Assembly (NCBI GenBank): GCA_012934845.2
Contig: WNNJ02001742.1
Location: 1 to 64,000 of the forward strand
Direction of reading: 5' to 3'
DNA length: 64,000 nucleotides
Source: Pomphorhynchus laevis
Lineage: Eukaryota > Acanthocephala > Palaeacanthocephala > Echinorhynchida > Pomphorhynchidae
Of the stretch, positions 24,196-37,393 are shown in pieces. The stretch's first letter is position 1, and each line of letters opens with the position of its first letter. Under the pieces are notes generated by a model. That model saw only the letters and a program-made list of their open reading frames with translations, ran no database searches and was not told the origin of the DNA. The translations under genes and the position numbers were made by a program.

Positions 24196-25424
24196 CGTGA
24201 GTTTGAGTTCATCTTATGTATTGTAGCTCTTATTATAGACATTTATACCTTATCTTATTTTAGTTGTATTAAATACTTCAATTACATTAGTTCAATATGC
24301 TTAAATATTTCTTTACTGTATTAATTCTATATTTGCTATGCATTAGCAGAATAAAGTGCTCTTGAAAATTAAATCTATTAAATTTAGTATTCAATAGCTT
24401 CAAAATTTAATATGTTAAGAATTCACAACATATTCTCACAAAATATGCATCACCCTCTGTGCCATATCACATGTCGATGTATTCGTCAGGTAGATTTGTA
24501 AACTTATTTGCGATTACCAAACTATTATCCAAACTAAGCATTTTAATAAATATAATTTAATATGCAATTATTTTATAATGTTTTAAAACTTTGTGTTGCC
24601 AAAATTAAAAACGTTTGGGGGTAATTACGGAAAATGTGTTTTCTATTATTCAAACCGAATTTTTCGAGAATCCCGATGTAACATATTTTCTGTCTAATAC
24701 AACACTATGGATTATATATTTATCTTAATCACAATTATTATATTATTATATTATATATCATTAAGATATAAGATATAAAAATCATGTGGTTCATGTGATC
24801 CATTTTCAAATATTAATTTCACAAGTTTCAAAACTTTAGAAGGTAATTGTTACAAAACATACCAATAATGTTATATTTGCAATTGCATATTATATATTAT
24901 ATATTAATATAGTATATAATTATAATATATGTAATACAATACACAACATATTATTAATATTATATTATTAATATTATATTGTATAATAATTAATATGATT
25001 CAATTATGATATGTATAATTAATTTATGTAAATATATTTGTTTAGTTTAAAAGAACCGTTAAATGGATAAAGAAGCATAATATTTAATATGTTCGATCTG
25101 CATTTTTTCTCGAAATATTGTTTTAGTATTAGATTATGTCAGCATAATTGCGATGTTAATATCAACTTTAATATTAATAGTAATAATTTCCACAAGTTTT
25201 CAATCGAATAATTTCCACAAGTTACAGGATCTCATTGACGAAACAATAAAAATATGTAGGTTAAAATCTAACATGTGACTCAGGTTGTATGCAATTGAGC
25301 TATAAAAGGAAATATGTGGCAGCTAATTACGATCTTAAGAATAGTAGAGAGTATCCACTTGCAGGATCACAAACAGCACGATTCAAATGAGTATCATATG
25401 AATCATAATTGATAATCATTTATC

Positions 25425-25975
25425 AGCCAAATTACAAACTGGACTTTTTACTGTTTTTAAATACATAGACGATATTTTTATGTTATGAAAATTAGATGAA
25501 TACAATCTTAATCGATTCATTAGCGATTTAAATAAATTTCGACCCCTAAATTTCACACTTCTAACGAAGTTTCTTGATATATCAATTTCTGAGATGACAA
25601 TTGCCAATTGAAGATATAAACATATGGGAAGCTCAGTTGTGCTCTAGAACGCAATTACATCATCTAAGTGTGTTTCTTGATATATCAATTTTTGGGATAT
25701 AAACATCATCTAAGTGCCTACCCAATGCACATACAAATCCAATAAAAATGAAACATCGGAAATTTTTCGAAAACAGTACCCCAAAACAAAACTAGATGAC
25801 TTTGAAAAATCTAGAGCACAACTGATTAATGCAGGATATAACTTCCAAATTACAAATCACTTAACAAGATGTTATTTTCTTTACAAAATGTATATGAACT
25901 TGAAATTAGCATACAGACAGAAAAATGAAATAAAAGTTTCTGTCTTGAGAAAAGTCTTTTCAGAATTGTAAAATA
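25425..25975 (+). mobile_element. Penelope-like reverse transcriptase fragment
   Basis: In the plus strand around 25440, FTVFKYIDDIFML contains the catalytic YIDD of RT motif C. It is followed by a stop (TGA), then KLDEYNLNRFISDLNKFRPL and KFLDISI, the layout of the RT end in Penelope-like elements. After a rearranged stretch with a repeated TTCTTGATATATCAATTT (about 25575 and 25676), an 85-codon frame (25714-25971) continues. It is not a close copy of the Naiads here, so it probably belongs to another PLE lineage. Confidence 0.6.
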
Positions 25976-27479
25976 CAAAATTAAAATTTTAATTTTCTAA
26001 GATCGCGTCTGTAAATGTTTTCTTGTAAAATTTTGTAGGGTTTTAAAAGGCTATTTGCAGAAGTAAAGAACATTTTGATTGTGTAATGAATATTATGTCT
26101 GTTCATTTTTTGAACATATCAAAAATAGGCCAATTATTAGTTGCCAATTTCGAATATACTCTCAACGATCACTTTTACCTGATTTAAAATGGAGTTATCT
26201 TAAATTCATTAAATGATCAAAATAAATTATTTTTTATCCAATCCGTATATTTGTAGTAATAACCATGAAACTACTTAGACAATTCTATTATTTATAATAT
26301 ACACTTAAATTAGGAAAATAATTGCACATGATCAAAAACAAGCAGGATATTATTTGGAAAATAATTATTACAATTCGTTTTTTTTTCAAATCATCAATTC
26401 ACAAAAGTCTTTGAGCTTTTAAGTTGTTTGCCGGTTTATATGCAAATCGTAAAACACAAATAGATTTACAATAAATGTGCCATTTTCATGTTGATATCCT
26501 GCAAGCGGTTTAGTAGAGATTATGTTGCACTGACATTGCTGGGAAACGCCTTCTCGTAAATATCAAGGTGAGTATAATCAAGTTAATGTAAATTTATTGA
26601 TATGGTTAAATGGCAAATAACAACCGATACATTCATCTGCAGCGATAATTAGCAGGACATCATTTCGTAATAATAAGGAAATAATTCTGTGTATTTGAAT
26701 AGGTAATAGATTATTTTACTCTAATTTGTACGATGATGACATTAAATTTTTTAGCTAGGTTTTTAATCTTCTACCATCATTTAGATAAATGCTTTGGACA
26801 TGTTTGAAAATGATATTCCTAAAAAATGATATTTGATTCATTATATAGAAATGTTCGTTTTAAAAAATTTATAATAAAAGCAAATCAATTCTTATTATTT
26901 AGAAATTCCATTTACTCTTTTTAAATTCTAGTACGTAACCTGAAATTATTATTGTAATTATATTGATCTTCTCTTTCTTTAGCCTTTATCTCGATTTGAG
27001 GCGAGGTAGGCTATGTAAGATTTGACCCTCCATTTTGCCCTATTGGGAGCATTGCCTGGGGAAGTCTGGAAGTGTTGATATCTGTGTAAAGGCCATCTGG
27101 CAATCGTCGTTTTGATCGACCTTTCCGGAGATTGTCTCCAATTTAATGCTTTTGAGGAGTCTTTACGAGGGAAGAGTTTTCATCATGTAAAAATTGCCGC
27201 GTTAATTGCGGTGTTCGCTCTAGTTCCAGGGCAAAAATTGAAGGACTTTACCATTGATAGCCACTCTTCTTAGTATCCTACTGTTCAACCTGTCGTAAGG
27301 GGCCTGTAACCGAAAGTTGTTCGCGTTTAGCTCATCCCGCAGCTGGTATGCTGCGGGGAGTTTCCAGGCGCACCACGAGGAGGAACGGACACACACCCAT
27401 TGTAATTGGGGGTGATAATGTTTTAATTAACACTTAATTATCGAATTATGTTCCTACGTGTGTTATTTAAACCTTTTTC

Positions 27480-28110
27480 ATCAACGTGAATACACGCAGA
27501 GAACTCAAGAAGCTAAAAGTAATCAATGTAACAATATAATCTCAGTTTTCGAGCATTTCCTACATGTATTACAGGATACATTTTCTTTTCTAAAGGGCAA
27601 TGCTCATTGTTTGAACAAAATTTTTGCAAGCTTTGAGCATCTTATTAATCATCACAGCCGCTGTTGCAACTTATCAAAAATTATCGTGTTAAATTTACCT
27701 GTAGGACCAAAAGCCTTAATCGCCACTGGTCAAAACTGATATATGGTCGGGTTCAAGAAGCGGTATTTTTCTGATTTTCGGTGTTCTGCGGCCGTAGCTA
27801 TGGATCCGCTTCCAGGTGCTACAATGATTTCATGTCTGAGAGCTAGGGTATATAGACAAGTGATATCCTACATAAACACAGTTCTCTTGGCCATGACACC
27901 ATATGGCATCATTCCATCTGGTATATTTTTATCTTCACGGTACATTTCGCTAGGTTCCAGTTTATTCATAAATCCTGCGTCATCGAATGACTTCTTTAAA
28001 ACTTTATTCATATTTACATGTAGAATATGGTGGGCCTCTGAGCGGTGCAACTCAAAGCATGAATCCCTAAACGGTCCACGTCCTACCAAATAGGCATTGT
28101 TATTCATAAG
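27480..28110 (-). pseudogene. LINE-B restriction-like endonuclease and C-terminal block
   Basis: The minus strand encodes IPDGMMPYG followed about 15 residues later by DITCLYTLA, consistent with the P-D...D/E pattern of R2-type endonucleases (PD-(D/E)XK fold). It then reads YRFLNPTIYQF, PVAIKAFGPTGKF. One stop follows TVFM and others lie downstream. Confidence 0.7.
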
Positions 28111-28641
28111 TAATAACGGATCCTGATCGCATGACTACGGTAATTCACAGAGAGTTGTTATCTATCTTATTCCTATACTGTTGCTTGGTATTGCGATGAG
28201 AAAAGCCCACTGTGATGCTGGATTGCACTGCCAATATTCTTGCTATGTAAATTACTTTCTTTGATGCAGCGCATAGTTCTTCTTGAAGTGATACGAAAAT
28301 CGGGTGTGATCAACTTCGTTGTTTTGCCAAATCGTCGGATGATGCTGGTTCCTCGGCACATGTTGTCAGGACCATTTTTCCAAGTAATCTTTCACTTCTT
28401 GGGGGTATCTAACTATGAGTTCCAGTGGCTGTCTCTGCATTTCATCAACCAATTTCCTAGTCCCAAAATACGAAGACAAGTAGGAAGGATGGCAAGATCT
28501 TCTAGTGCAAGTATCCCTAGACCACGGAGCTTGACGAGAAGTCTAGCCTGCTTTCACGTATAATCTATCAAACTTATGTTCAGAACATTTTCTAAAGTTT
28601 TCTACATTTAAGAATCAAATTTGGAAATTGAAGATCATCCA

Positions 28642-29060
28642 TTACACAGACTGGCGAGTAGTATGTATTGAAGTCTGATCATGATAATAATGTCGTATTA
28701 GAAACATTACGTCTTGTGCCAGAAGTAATTGGATCAATTCTGCCTTGTGTTTATACTTTTCTAACTTCACATTGATTGCTTGGTCGACGCTGTCGCTATC
28801 ATCTAGCGGTGTCCGTAACATCATGGCTGTATTAGGGTTCAAAGCTTTAATTTCGGGAAATAGTATCCGAATCCTGTTGATCGATCGAATGCCATTCGAG
28901 ATTACTTCACACTTAGTAGGGTTCAAAGATAGTTCGAGATAACTTGTGTTGTCGATCACTGATGTAGTCAAATTGTTAAGAAAATCATCTCCATCTCCAT
29001 GTTTCGTCATCTAGATATTAGATATTTAACCTTAATTTTAAGGTATCTATTGTTCATTGG
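28642..29060 (-). pseudogene. LINE-B RT motif C and thumb
   Basis: The minus strand near 29035 reads NI-stop-YLDDE, the YxDD catalytic motif after a premature stop. It continues in another frame into a 122-codon stretch with LELSLNPTKCEVIS, the usual LNxxKCE motif D/thumb entry. The Asp pair and thumb are in different frames, so it is non-functional. Confidence 0.75.
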
Positions 29061-29155
29061 AGAGTGACCGATACAAGCAGCATACCCAGAGGGTCACCCT
29101 GCTGTGCTTATTCAGTTATGAGTAGTCTGTATCAGTTATATACCAAGCATGTTGG

Positions 29156-29473
29156 TTATCCATAACACAAATGGGCATAGCGAAAAAGGCCCGGTTTTAA
29201 AATTCTCACTTCTTTGAACATTTCCCTGCGATGTATTGAATTGAAGTCGTCAGTAAAATCAAGTTTTACCAAGCCTCTCCCCGAACTTAGCCTGCCCCGA
29301 ATAAAGGGACTTAAACAGTGCAAGGTTGTTTCAGCTTCCTTGGTTATGCCTAACCCCAGTGTTTCGAGACCGCAAACCAGGCAGCTTTCAACAGAGCTAG
29401 CCTGCAAGCCACTTTTGAAACTAATCGACGCAACGTTAGTCCGACCGTTATTAGTCGCAGGGATTATCGCCAT
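29156..29473 (-). pseudogene. LINE-B reverse transcriptase, fingers and motif A
   Basis: A 105-codon open stretch ends with GLVKLDFTDDFNSIHRREMF, whose LDFTDxFNSI is RT motif A. It is preceded by a segment resembling the QxGxGxxxGxExxxH block of these RTs (GLETLGLGITKEAETTLHCL). The frame breaks just before motif B. Confidence 0.8.
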
Positions 29474-29639
29474 TAGTCGCTATCAGTCCAGTTTTTGTAA
29501 ACTAGCATAGTTTGTCCCGAAAAGAGCGGTCAACTTTATTTACTTGAAAATTGTCTAATTTTCCGAGATTCTGTTACCGTGCTAGCCATTTCGACACTTC
29601 GTCCGTTAATTGCATGTTTTGTGATTTGTTTCTTGCTTC

Positions 29640-32520
29640 TTGGTGGAGGATGTAAAAATAATGTATTTTTCATTAAGTAATGTATTAATAAATTAATAAA
29701 AAAGTAATTTAAGTTGGAAGTATTAAGTAATTTCAGAAAATTTTTTATTCAATTAAATAAAATTTTAGCGTAAATAATTCAAATTCTAATATTTGTCTCG
29801 ATTTATTTGGTGCATATGACTGTATTCATTAAATAATTAATTGTGTATGACTTTTGTGGATATTAATATGGTTTTCAATTTTTTCATTTTATTTACTTAG
29901 TTTGAATTGTTACCTAATTCATAATTTATAACTAAAAGGCCTGCCGTAGTCATTTTACATTTCTGAAAACCTTTGCATAAAAACTTGAAAATTAATTACA
30001 TGACATTACAACCACGTCACATCAGTATAAGTGCTCTATGTGAATCGATATCATAATTTTAAATATATACTTTTCACTAAACAATTCAGTACGATTTTGC
30101 CCATTTATATTTGACTTTATTTGTTATGAATATTTGGCAAGATTATTAAAATATTTTTTATATTAAAAGTAATTTAAAAAGTATATTTAGAATACATGCT
30201 TTGAAGCTTAAACTTTTATTTTAAAAAATTTCCGTAAAAATGATGTATCGTAAATATTTGTTTAGAAATGTTTTTTCATCAAGTCCATTTCTAATGTAAG
30301 ATCAAAAATGCCATTCAAAAAATGTCTTAAATTATATTTTATAAAAATATAACACTATATTAATATAAAATTTATATATAATATAAAATTATATTTTATA
30401 TTTTCTTAAATTATAAATAGTACCGTCAGGTAAATAGTACCGTCAGGTTATTTTGTTTATTCGCTTCACATTAAAAAATTTGTTTTCTTGGAATGGTCTA
30501 CTTCTAATGCATTGTAAGCCATAATTATGATGTTTTTCTCATAACATGGAAAATAATAATCATTTCTCCAAGGCGAACTTGTATCGATAAAACTTAGAGT
30601 AAATCAACCCAAATTGATAACGAATAATGAATATCTAATTAATCAACATTTCTTCGCTAATTGTGTACACATGATTGTATCAGCATGTAAATTAGCCATT
30701 CTGATTTTGTTCCGGACAAATTTGTAAAATATCATTGTAAGTAGTTCACAATAGCAAACAAATATAAACGAATCCATACAGTGAGTATTTCGATCATCAT
30801 ATTATATTAACGAATCTGTAAATATTTCGATGCATATCACTCAAGGTAGCAGAAGATGATTGAAACGTAAATTGTGATAAATAGCTTCATCGATTAGAAG
30901 ATTGCTCCGTTGACTTGTGATCCTTATTTCTACTTCACGTAACTACCTCTTATTAAATTTCGTTTATTTGCTACTTAGAGCAAAAGCTGCGCAAATCTTT
31001 TTGAGAGTTTAGGATAATTATACTTTTATATAATAATAATTCATTATGGAAATCTAGTCTTTCAAAGCACTCGTCTCTGTTTTATTAAATTTTTAAAATC
31101 TACAAATTCATGTTTTATGAATGTTTTAGCACAAGTGAAATTAGTATTTTATTAATGTTTTCTTTCGCAAATTACAATGTAGAAATATCAAATGTCTCTT
31201 TCATCAAAACAATTATTTAACTCTCATCTGATTGAAGTTTGTTAGCTAAGCGTTTAATCTACTGTCTCCTCTTGCAAGTCAATAATTATTTCGAGTAAAC
31301 AATAAGAATTATTTAAATAATGACAGTAGCCATCGAATTTTTTTATTTGTACGAAATAATTTATTATTCTTAGTTCCTATGTGCTCGCATCATCATATAA
31401 ATTACTTGAAAAATCAAATATTGTTTTTTGATTTATTCTCTAGTAGTCAAAATAACAATAAAGGCATATCTCTAATAGTCAAAATTACAATAAAGGTATG
31501 TTTCTGTTCATTATAGCATCTTTGTGTGACGCTAATAGAATAAATAGCCGTTATTATTAAAAATACTCTTCTAGATTGAATCGCTTCCAATTTAATCGCT
31601 TCTAATCGTAAATCAATTTTTAAAAATGACTAATTTTTAAAAAATGTTTATGTTTTGTTCTTAATTACTCAATTAATATTTTGTTGATAATTTAAATGAA
31701 ATTTATTGAGTTTTTAAAACATTTATTTAAAAGTTAAATTTTAAATTTATAATTTTGCTACTACTAAGAATATAGCCAAATATTCTATCCGGTTTTAATG
31801 ACGGTCGACATTAACCATGCAAATTGAATTTCGTACGAACTTCGTTGTATTCGTGCTGTCTTATAAAAATATCCGCTTATTTTATACCAATAAAAAGTTA
31901 GAAGGCTTTAGCTACATAATATAAGCTATGTTTTATATTTATATTATAATATAAAATATAATATTGTATTAAATATTTCACATCAAAAAATAATTATAAT
32001 ATATAATTTATATAATAAGTGATATTATAAATGAATTAATTTATTATGATATCATAGATATTATAAAATAATACTATTATCTATATATTCAATTTATTAT
32101 TATCGTTCTAATCATCGAATCTACCTGTACCTCAATGCAACTACCTGTCCGACCGAAGTATTTCCATAATTGACTCATTCGGGTATTCATAGTTTAGTTG
32201 GATAATATTCTTATTGTTATAATTGCAGATATTGTTATACTGTACTTTCACTCATTTAGTACTTTCATGCCTCTAAAATAGCTTTCAATATAATTATATA
32301 ATATAATTATAATTATAATTACAATTATAATTTAATATAGCTTTAATATAATAGCTTTATATATAATTTTAAATCTAATTATATATATTGAAAAATAATC
32401 ATCCTAAATATATTAGGATGGTTACTTTTAAAAGTTTAGCACTCGATCGTTGATTTTTATATTAGAATGGTTATACAGATGGTTAATTAATAATTATTAA
32501 TGGTTATTGTTAATTTTACA
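29640..32520. other. AT-rich DNA, no gene seen
   Basis: Long low-G+C stretch with AT simple repeats near 30340-30420 and 31930-32090 and a tandem TACCGTCAGGTAAATAG near 30421-30450. No ORF with recognisable features. Confidence 0.45.
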
Positions 32521-32730
32521 GACTATGAACGGGCAGTAGATGTTTGAAATAGTTTGCCTAAAGTTATCGCTGCCGTAACCAATTTCCTTGCTTTCAAAAA
32601 CAGCGGTTTGATAAACGATCAGGCTGATTTGTCCCATTTTCTAACTTACCCATTTAGTTGATCTATTTTCTGTCTTGTGTGATCGGCTTAAAGCCTTGTG
32701 GCTAAGTCTGTACACATAATAATATAGCTT
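32520..32730 (+). mobile_element. LINE C-terminus and 3' UTR fragment
   Basis: The frame from 32521 reads DYERAVDV, then TGA, then NSLPKVIAAVTNFLAFKNSG. This is the R.VNVWNSLP..VV.A.....FK motif that ends ORF2 of many APE-type LINEs, with Trp changed to TGA. The following 3' UTR has GATCGGCTTAAAGCC and GTGGCTAAGTCTGTACA. It is not the LINE-A family. Confidence 0.55.
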
Positions 32731-34425
32731 TCAATATAATGAAATAATAGTCATTGGTTATCCATATATTAATGCTTTATAATTCCTTATATATTAAATA
32801 TATTGTTATAACACATCTTTGTTATTATTTGCATAGCACTAGAGCAAGACAAATTACTTATTTCATACCGATTATACATTAATAAGATATTGAACAACAA
32901 TAGGAAAGTAAAACTTTTATCATAACGTTATTTTAAAGTACCAAATGAGAAACTATTTTAGACGAGTTTCTTATTCGAATTTTTTTTATTTTCAAAAAGT
33001 ACGCTAAACGTAAGTAAATAATATTCTCTGCATTAATCTTTATCTTCCTTTAACTTTAAAGTAATTTGAAATGGGTTTAAATTAACAGAAAGTTTATTTA
33101 ACTCAACACTGTAACCACCATTCGTTAGTAAATGTATGTCATTGATAGTTAACTTCAGATCAGCTTTTTAATTATGCAAATGTCGAACTTAGATGCGTTC
33201 ATTATAAAGCAGAAATATACATGTACTTAATTATACTTATGTGTACGACTGACTTCGAAACAAGGTATCCTCACAAGGACAAAAATTGTAATGATAATCG
33301 TGAAAATTACGATTATCATTACAAAAATTGTAATGATAATCGCTTTCCAAATTATTAGTTTTTTACGATTGCGCCATTTGTTTTATGTACAACTTAATGC
33401 GTTTGTTTTCAATAAAAATAATTGGAGATATTTATTTACGTACTGGTAGCCATTCAGGCTCTTAAAATAAGGAGCATGGTGGTGACAAAGCAACAATATA
33501 TGGTAATAAACAGTTTATGGAAACGCTTAATACTTAATTGTTGACTGGGTCGATTATTTCACAGTAAAGTGATATATTTCACTGTGAAAGATCATACCAA
33601 AATACCAAAATACAAATTATTACTAAACTTCGCTTCAATCAATCGCAGCATCTAAACTTTCTTACTTATATTTTGCAAAACAAGTAGAATGGATTATCTA
33701 ATGATAAAAATCGTTGGTAATGTACTTTCCTATATGATTATCATCATAACTTTTATGCTAACTCATTAGTGTCATAGGCGTGGTTTTTCTGCAAATATGG
33801 CTCAACAAAGTTTCACCATATTGCCCACTTTGAAACAGCTGGACTCAATGATGAAAATATCAGATTTTCTTAACCTTTATGCCTGGAAGACACTTTTCAC
33901 TTTCGTATACGCTGTTTTATTGATCATCACCGTCGATAGCAGCCGCATTAAAATTATAAAATAAAACATTTAAATTATAATATTGTAAAATTATAATATT
34001 ATAATTAATAATATTATTATATTATTATAATTATTATATTATAAATATATTCTAATCATATATTACAATATATTATAATTTCAGAAATATTATATTATTT
34101 TATTCTAATATTTCAATAAGTAATTTATTTAAGCAAATTATATTTTTAACTAGTTGGTTGTTATTCGTTTTAATTAGTTATTAATAATTATTGGATACCG
34201 GCAAATCGTAACAGAAACGTCGAATTGCTTATTAAAGATATATTTTTGACTTAAAACATTATAGTGGTATGCGAGAAAATCTCGATCTGACTCACAATTG
34301 GAAAAATACAAATAAATAATAAATATAGATTTTCTTAAATTACAAAACCATCGTCGAAGATAAAAACGAACTAAGTTAACAATAAATCCTCAGCAACTCT
34401 ATTTTAACCATACATGATTAAGTCT
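32730..34425. other. AT-rich DNA, no gene seen
   Basis: Contains the inverted repeat at 33286-33342 and an ATTATA simple repeat at about 33950-34130. No coding sequence recognised. Confidence 0.45.
33286..33342. repeat. 16-bp perfect hairpin plus a third direct copy
   Basis: TTGTAATGATAATCGT (33286-33301) is followed, after a 7-base loop, by its exact complement (33309-33324), and then a third copy in the original orientation starts at 33328. A compact inverted/direct repeat triplet. Confidence 0.85.
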
Positions 34426-34866
34426 ACGTCTTCTCTGCAACATTGTCACGGTCTCAGGTCTATAGGAATCTGAGCCCCTGGTTGCACCAGCGTGTCGCCC
34501 TCTGATTGAACCATTCGGGGTCTGTCACCCCCTAAGAGTACAGGCGAGGCAAACTATGGTCGGTAATCTCAAGATGACGAGCTTGAGAAACTTTAATCTT
34601 TGCTCTGGAGGACGTGCTCTAGATAAGACTAATATCGAGATAACCCAAGTACCTCAAAGGCGCACTTGGGTGTTCCCATCCAATGACAGATGCTGGACCC
34701 GTTTCAGGGCCCATCTAGCTCTCTTCAGGATACATTTAAGTTTATCCAGGACAGTTTTCGCTGACCAGTTCACCGTAACGGTGAACCCCAGATATTTTAC
34801 TCGACTTGAGAAAATGGGGAGTGGTTGAGTTTGCAAACTAAAGGAGAGTGTAGAGCGTTCTAGTCG

Positions 34867-35640
34867 CTAAAGTTTCTTGTTTGTTGCAGGAGCGCCATGA
34901 AAGACTACCACATGCGATTTGTCATAATTTAGAATAAGATTGAATGGGGATAAATGATCTCTTAATCCTAAAAAGAATCGGCTGATGTCCGAGACTATAT
35001 CTTTGCACCTGCGTCCAGAAAACAGGGCTGTGGTATCATCAGCATATACCACAAGATGTTGATCGCGTTTTAAAGCCTTGAAGAGAACAATGGAGCTATC
35101 AAGATATAAGATAGTAGAAAGTCGTGAACCTTGAGGCACACCTGTAATAGGATAGATCTGACATGCATCAGTGTCGTCTTTATAGTAGACCTGCTTGGTC
35201 TACAGCAATATCTCCATCATGTTAACAATTCTCGCAGGCAGTTCAAGGGACATGAGAGATGAGATAATGAAGGGAATGAAGATGGGGTTAAATGCAGCAG
35301 AAAAGTCAAGAAAAACAGCTACATCAAGCTAATGACTGTTATCCTGACAAAACTGATGCACTTCACCAATTACTGAATGAACCGATCGACCTTTGACATG
35401 TCATGAAAATTCGGTGGGATTAAGTAAGGCCTACATAAATAATCGCGGATTCTATGAGCAAGTGATTTTTCGTAAATGGAGATGAGGAAGTTCTGAATTG
35501 AAATGGGCCGCATGTAATTGGGACATGAAACCGATTTTTTCTTTGGTAAAAATATACGTCGGTTACAGTTGATGCCGGCTACATCTGATGGTGAGGCTAG
35601 AAGCATTGTGACGACCACTTCTCTTATGTGATCGGTTGTG
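34867..35640 (-). pseudogene. LINE-A copy 2 reverse transcriptase
   Basis: Frames 35370-35618 (RIFLPKKKSVSCPNYMRPIS) and 34867-35139 (QGSRLSTILYL, YADDTTALFSG) together cover RT motifs 0-5, with the motif A stretch in a third frame between them. Frameshifts and stops separate them. Confidence 0.8.
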
Positions 35641-36413
35641 AAAAGCTGACAAACTTGATAAGAGAGTCAAGCGTCGGATTTGGAGGTGCCCGAAAGTGGG
35701 TCCCAGGAGTTAGGAATATCTGTATCAGATAAGTCCCTGCTCCTGAAGTAACCCCAAGGCGGAATTGGCTAAGTGATAGCGTGGCTCCATAATTTGGTAA
35801 GGCTAGTGACTCCTCCAAAACTCTATCAAGGCATACGCTACCAATTCAAGCCGATGCCCTCTCCCGCGAGCAGACAAACTTCTCCTTTTTGAATACCTTC
35901 TAGAAGGAAGACTGAGAGAGATTAAGACCAGCAATACTCGTCCTGTCCCTACTCAGCTGGATCCTATATCTAGAACTCTCGTATTCATTCGAGAGAATAT
36001 GCTGAAGGACGCAGAGAGATTTGGAAGGTTTAGCATTTTTGCTAGGACCTTGAATTTTATTATTTACCGAAATGGGATGCCCACCACCTAGTCTAAACCA
36101 GTGGAGGAAGGTAGCCTTTTCCGCCTTCGGTCACGACATGTGATATCACTTGCCTACGGGCATCGTCTTCATCTCCCTTTGAGGTGGCCGTCAATTCCCA
36201 TAATTGATTTTTTCTAGCCAGCTTGAGGACAACTAAGCTCTGTAACGAACCATACCTATTCTTCGATTTTGAATTTTTGGTAGTGATCATGGCCGGATGA
36301 AGTAGGGTGCAAAATCTTATTTAACTTAGACACCAGACCCTGAATCATCCCTTCCATCTGAGCCATATCAGTTTGATGCTTGGTATCAATGAATTTAAGG
36401 ATATCTGTGTCAG

Positions 36414-37300
36414 TTAATTGTTGTTAGATGTATTTTGCGACCTGCATGCATCCACAAAGTTTGCTTGTTTCCTTTGAGTAACGCAGTGTCTCATCTTGTA
36501 TGCTTTCAAAATGCTACATTTGCGGGAAAATAGGGGAGGGGTGTTCCGCCCCCAATTCGAGCAATGTGGACTCTTGACGCATCTCCCTGAGTGCTCTTCA
36601 GGATTCCCACATACACCACAAGAACATGGGAGACTACAGCCAGACTCGCAATGTCCCCATTGATGGCACCTGTTGCAATAGGGGTATGTCAATGAATCAG
36701 TGTCGATTAGTAAAAAATGATAAATTATGCCCCATAAAGGGGTTCCATGCTGATTTGGTGAGCCACAAAGCCTCATCTACCGACGTATGACAAAACGTCA
36801 CCGGAATAGGGCTGCCATTTTTTCCCTGGGATGATACGTATGTTCTTAACATGACAGTCCCTTTTAAGGGCAATAATATATACATCGGAAAGAAACGTTG
36901 GCATGTTGGAAATTTTTAGAGTTGCTTGTATCTGTCTATACGAGACCTAATCTAAATCCGTAAGGTTTTTTTTGAAGAATTCCAAGTATTCATTTGTAAA
37001 CCAGATGATCAGACGGATATTCTGATACTTGCTTCCAAGTATTTTATAGAATTGATGATCGCTCTTCCTTAATACTGCTCGGAGAATTTTCTCAGAAACT
37101 TGTCAAATAATTTATGCCTTTATATAGGTTTCAATAAATCAATATAGATAAGGTTCTCCAGTTTTTCACATGTGAGAGCTGCCCCTCCTAGCTAGTGTCA
37201 AAATTGTAAGGCAAAACTGCACTTACCTTGAGTTCAACATTTGTGTTTTCTGAAATTTGCATTTTCGAGAGTTTCTTTGACGCTCCGATGTTGCTTGTCA
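36414..37300 (-). pseudogene. LINE-A ORF1 with three zinc knuckles, frameshifted
   Basis: The start MTSNIGASKK is at about 37300. After several stops, a frame resumes with GKNGSPIPVTFCHTSVDEAL (36697-36885) and then 36414-36776 with CNRCHQWGHCESGC (CX2CX4HX4C), CGVCGNPEEHSGRC, and CSNWGRNTPPLFSRKC, the degenerate counterpart of the knuckle seen in copy 1. Such ORF1 proteins act as nucleic-acid chaperones. Confidence 0.75.
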
Positions 37301-37393
37301 TTTTTGCACAAAATATGCTCGTTGGAAAAATACGTTTTTGTATTGCTTTAAATGTTTATAATACGATTTTTCATTTAACAATCTGTTACTTTT

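Larger units (their letters stand above)
26985..29600 (-). mobile_element. LINE-B: RT plus restriction-like endonuclease retrotransposon, decayed, inverted
   Basis: On the minus strand the order is RT (GLVKLDFTDDFNSIHRREMF, AQQGDPLG, then YLDDE), a linker, a restriction-like endonuclease region (ILHVNMNKVLKKSFDDAGF, NIPDGMMPYG, ITCLYTLA) and the PVAIKAFGPTGK-type C-terminal block common to such elements, then a 3' UTR ending at GATAAAGGCTAAAGAAAGAG. Many frames are broken. A 3' UTR hairpin (CCCGCAGC/GCTGCGGG, 27342-27363) is intact. The same family left a fragment at 3143-3356. The 5' limit near 29600 is approximate. Confidence 0.8.
34425..37310 (-). mobile_element. LINE-A copy 2, decayed, inverted
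   Basis: The reverse complement carries an ORF1 start (MTSNIGASKKLSKMQIS near 37300), three CCHC-type knuckles, ORF2 remnants and the family 3' UTR. ORF2 keeps the RT motifs MPQGSRLSTILYL and VVYADDTTALFSG (34867-35139) and YLGFTVTVNWSAK (about 34740-34800). Much of the endonuclease domain is missing between about 36060 and 36290. All frames are broken. It retains the ORF1 5' part that copy 1 lacks. Confidence 0.85.
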
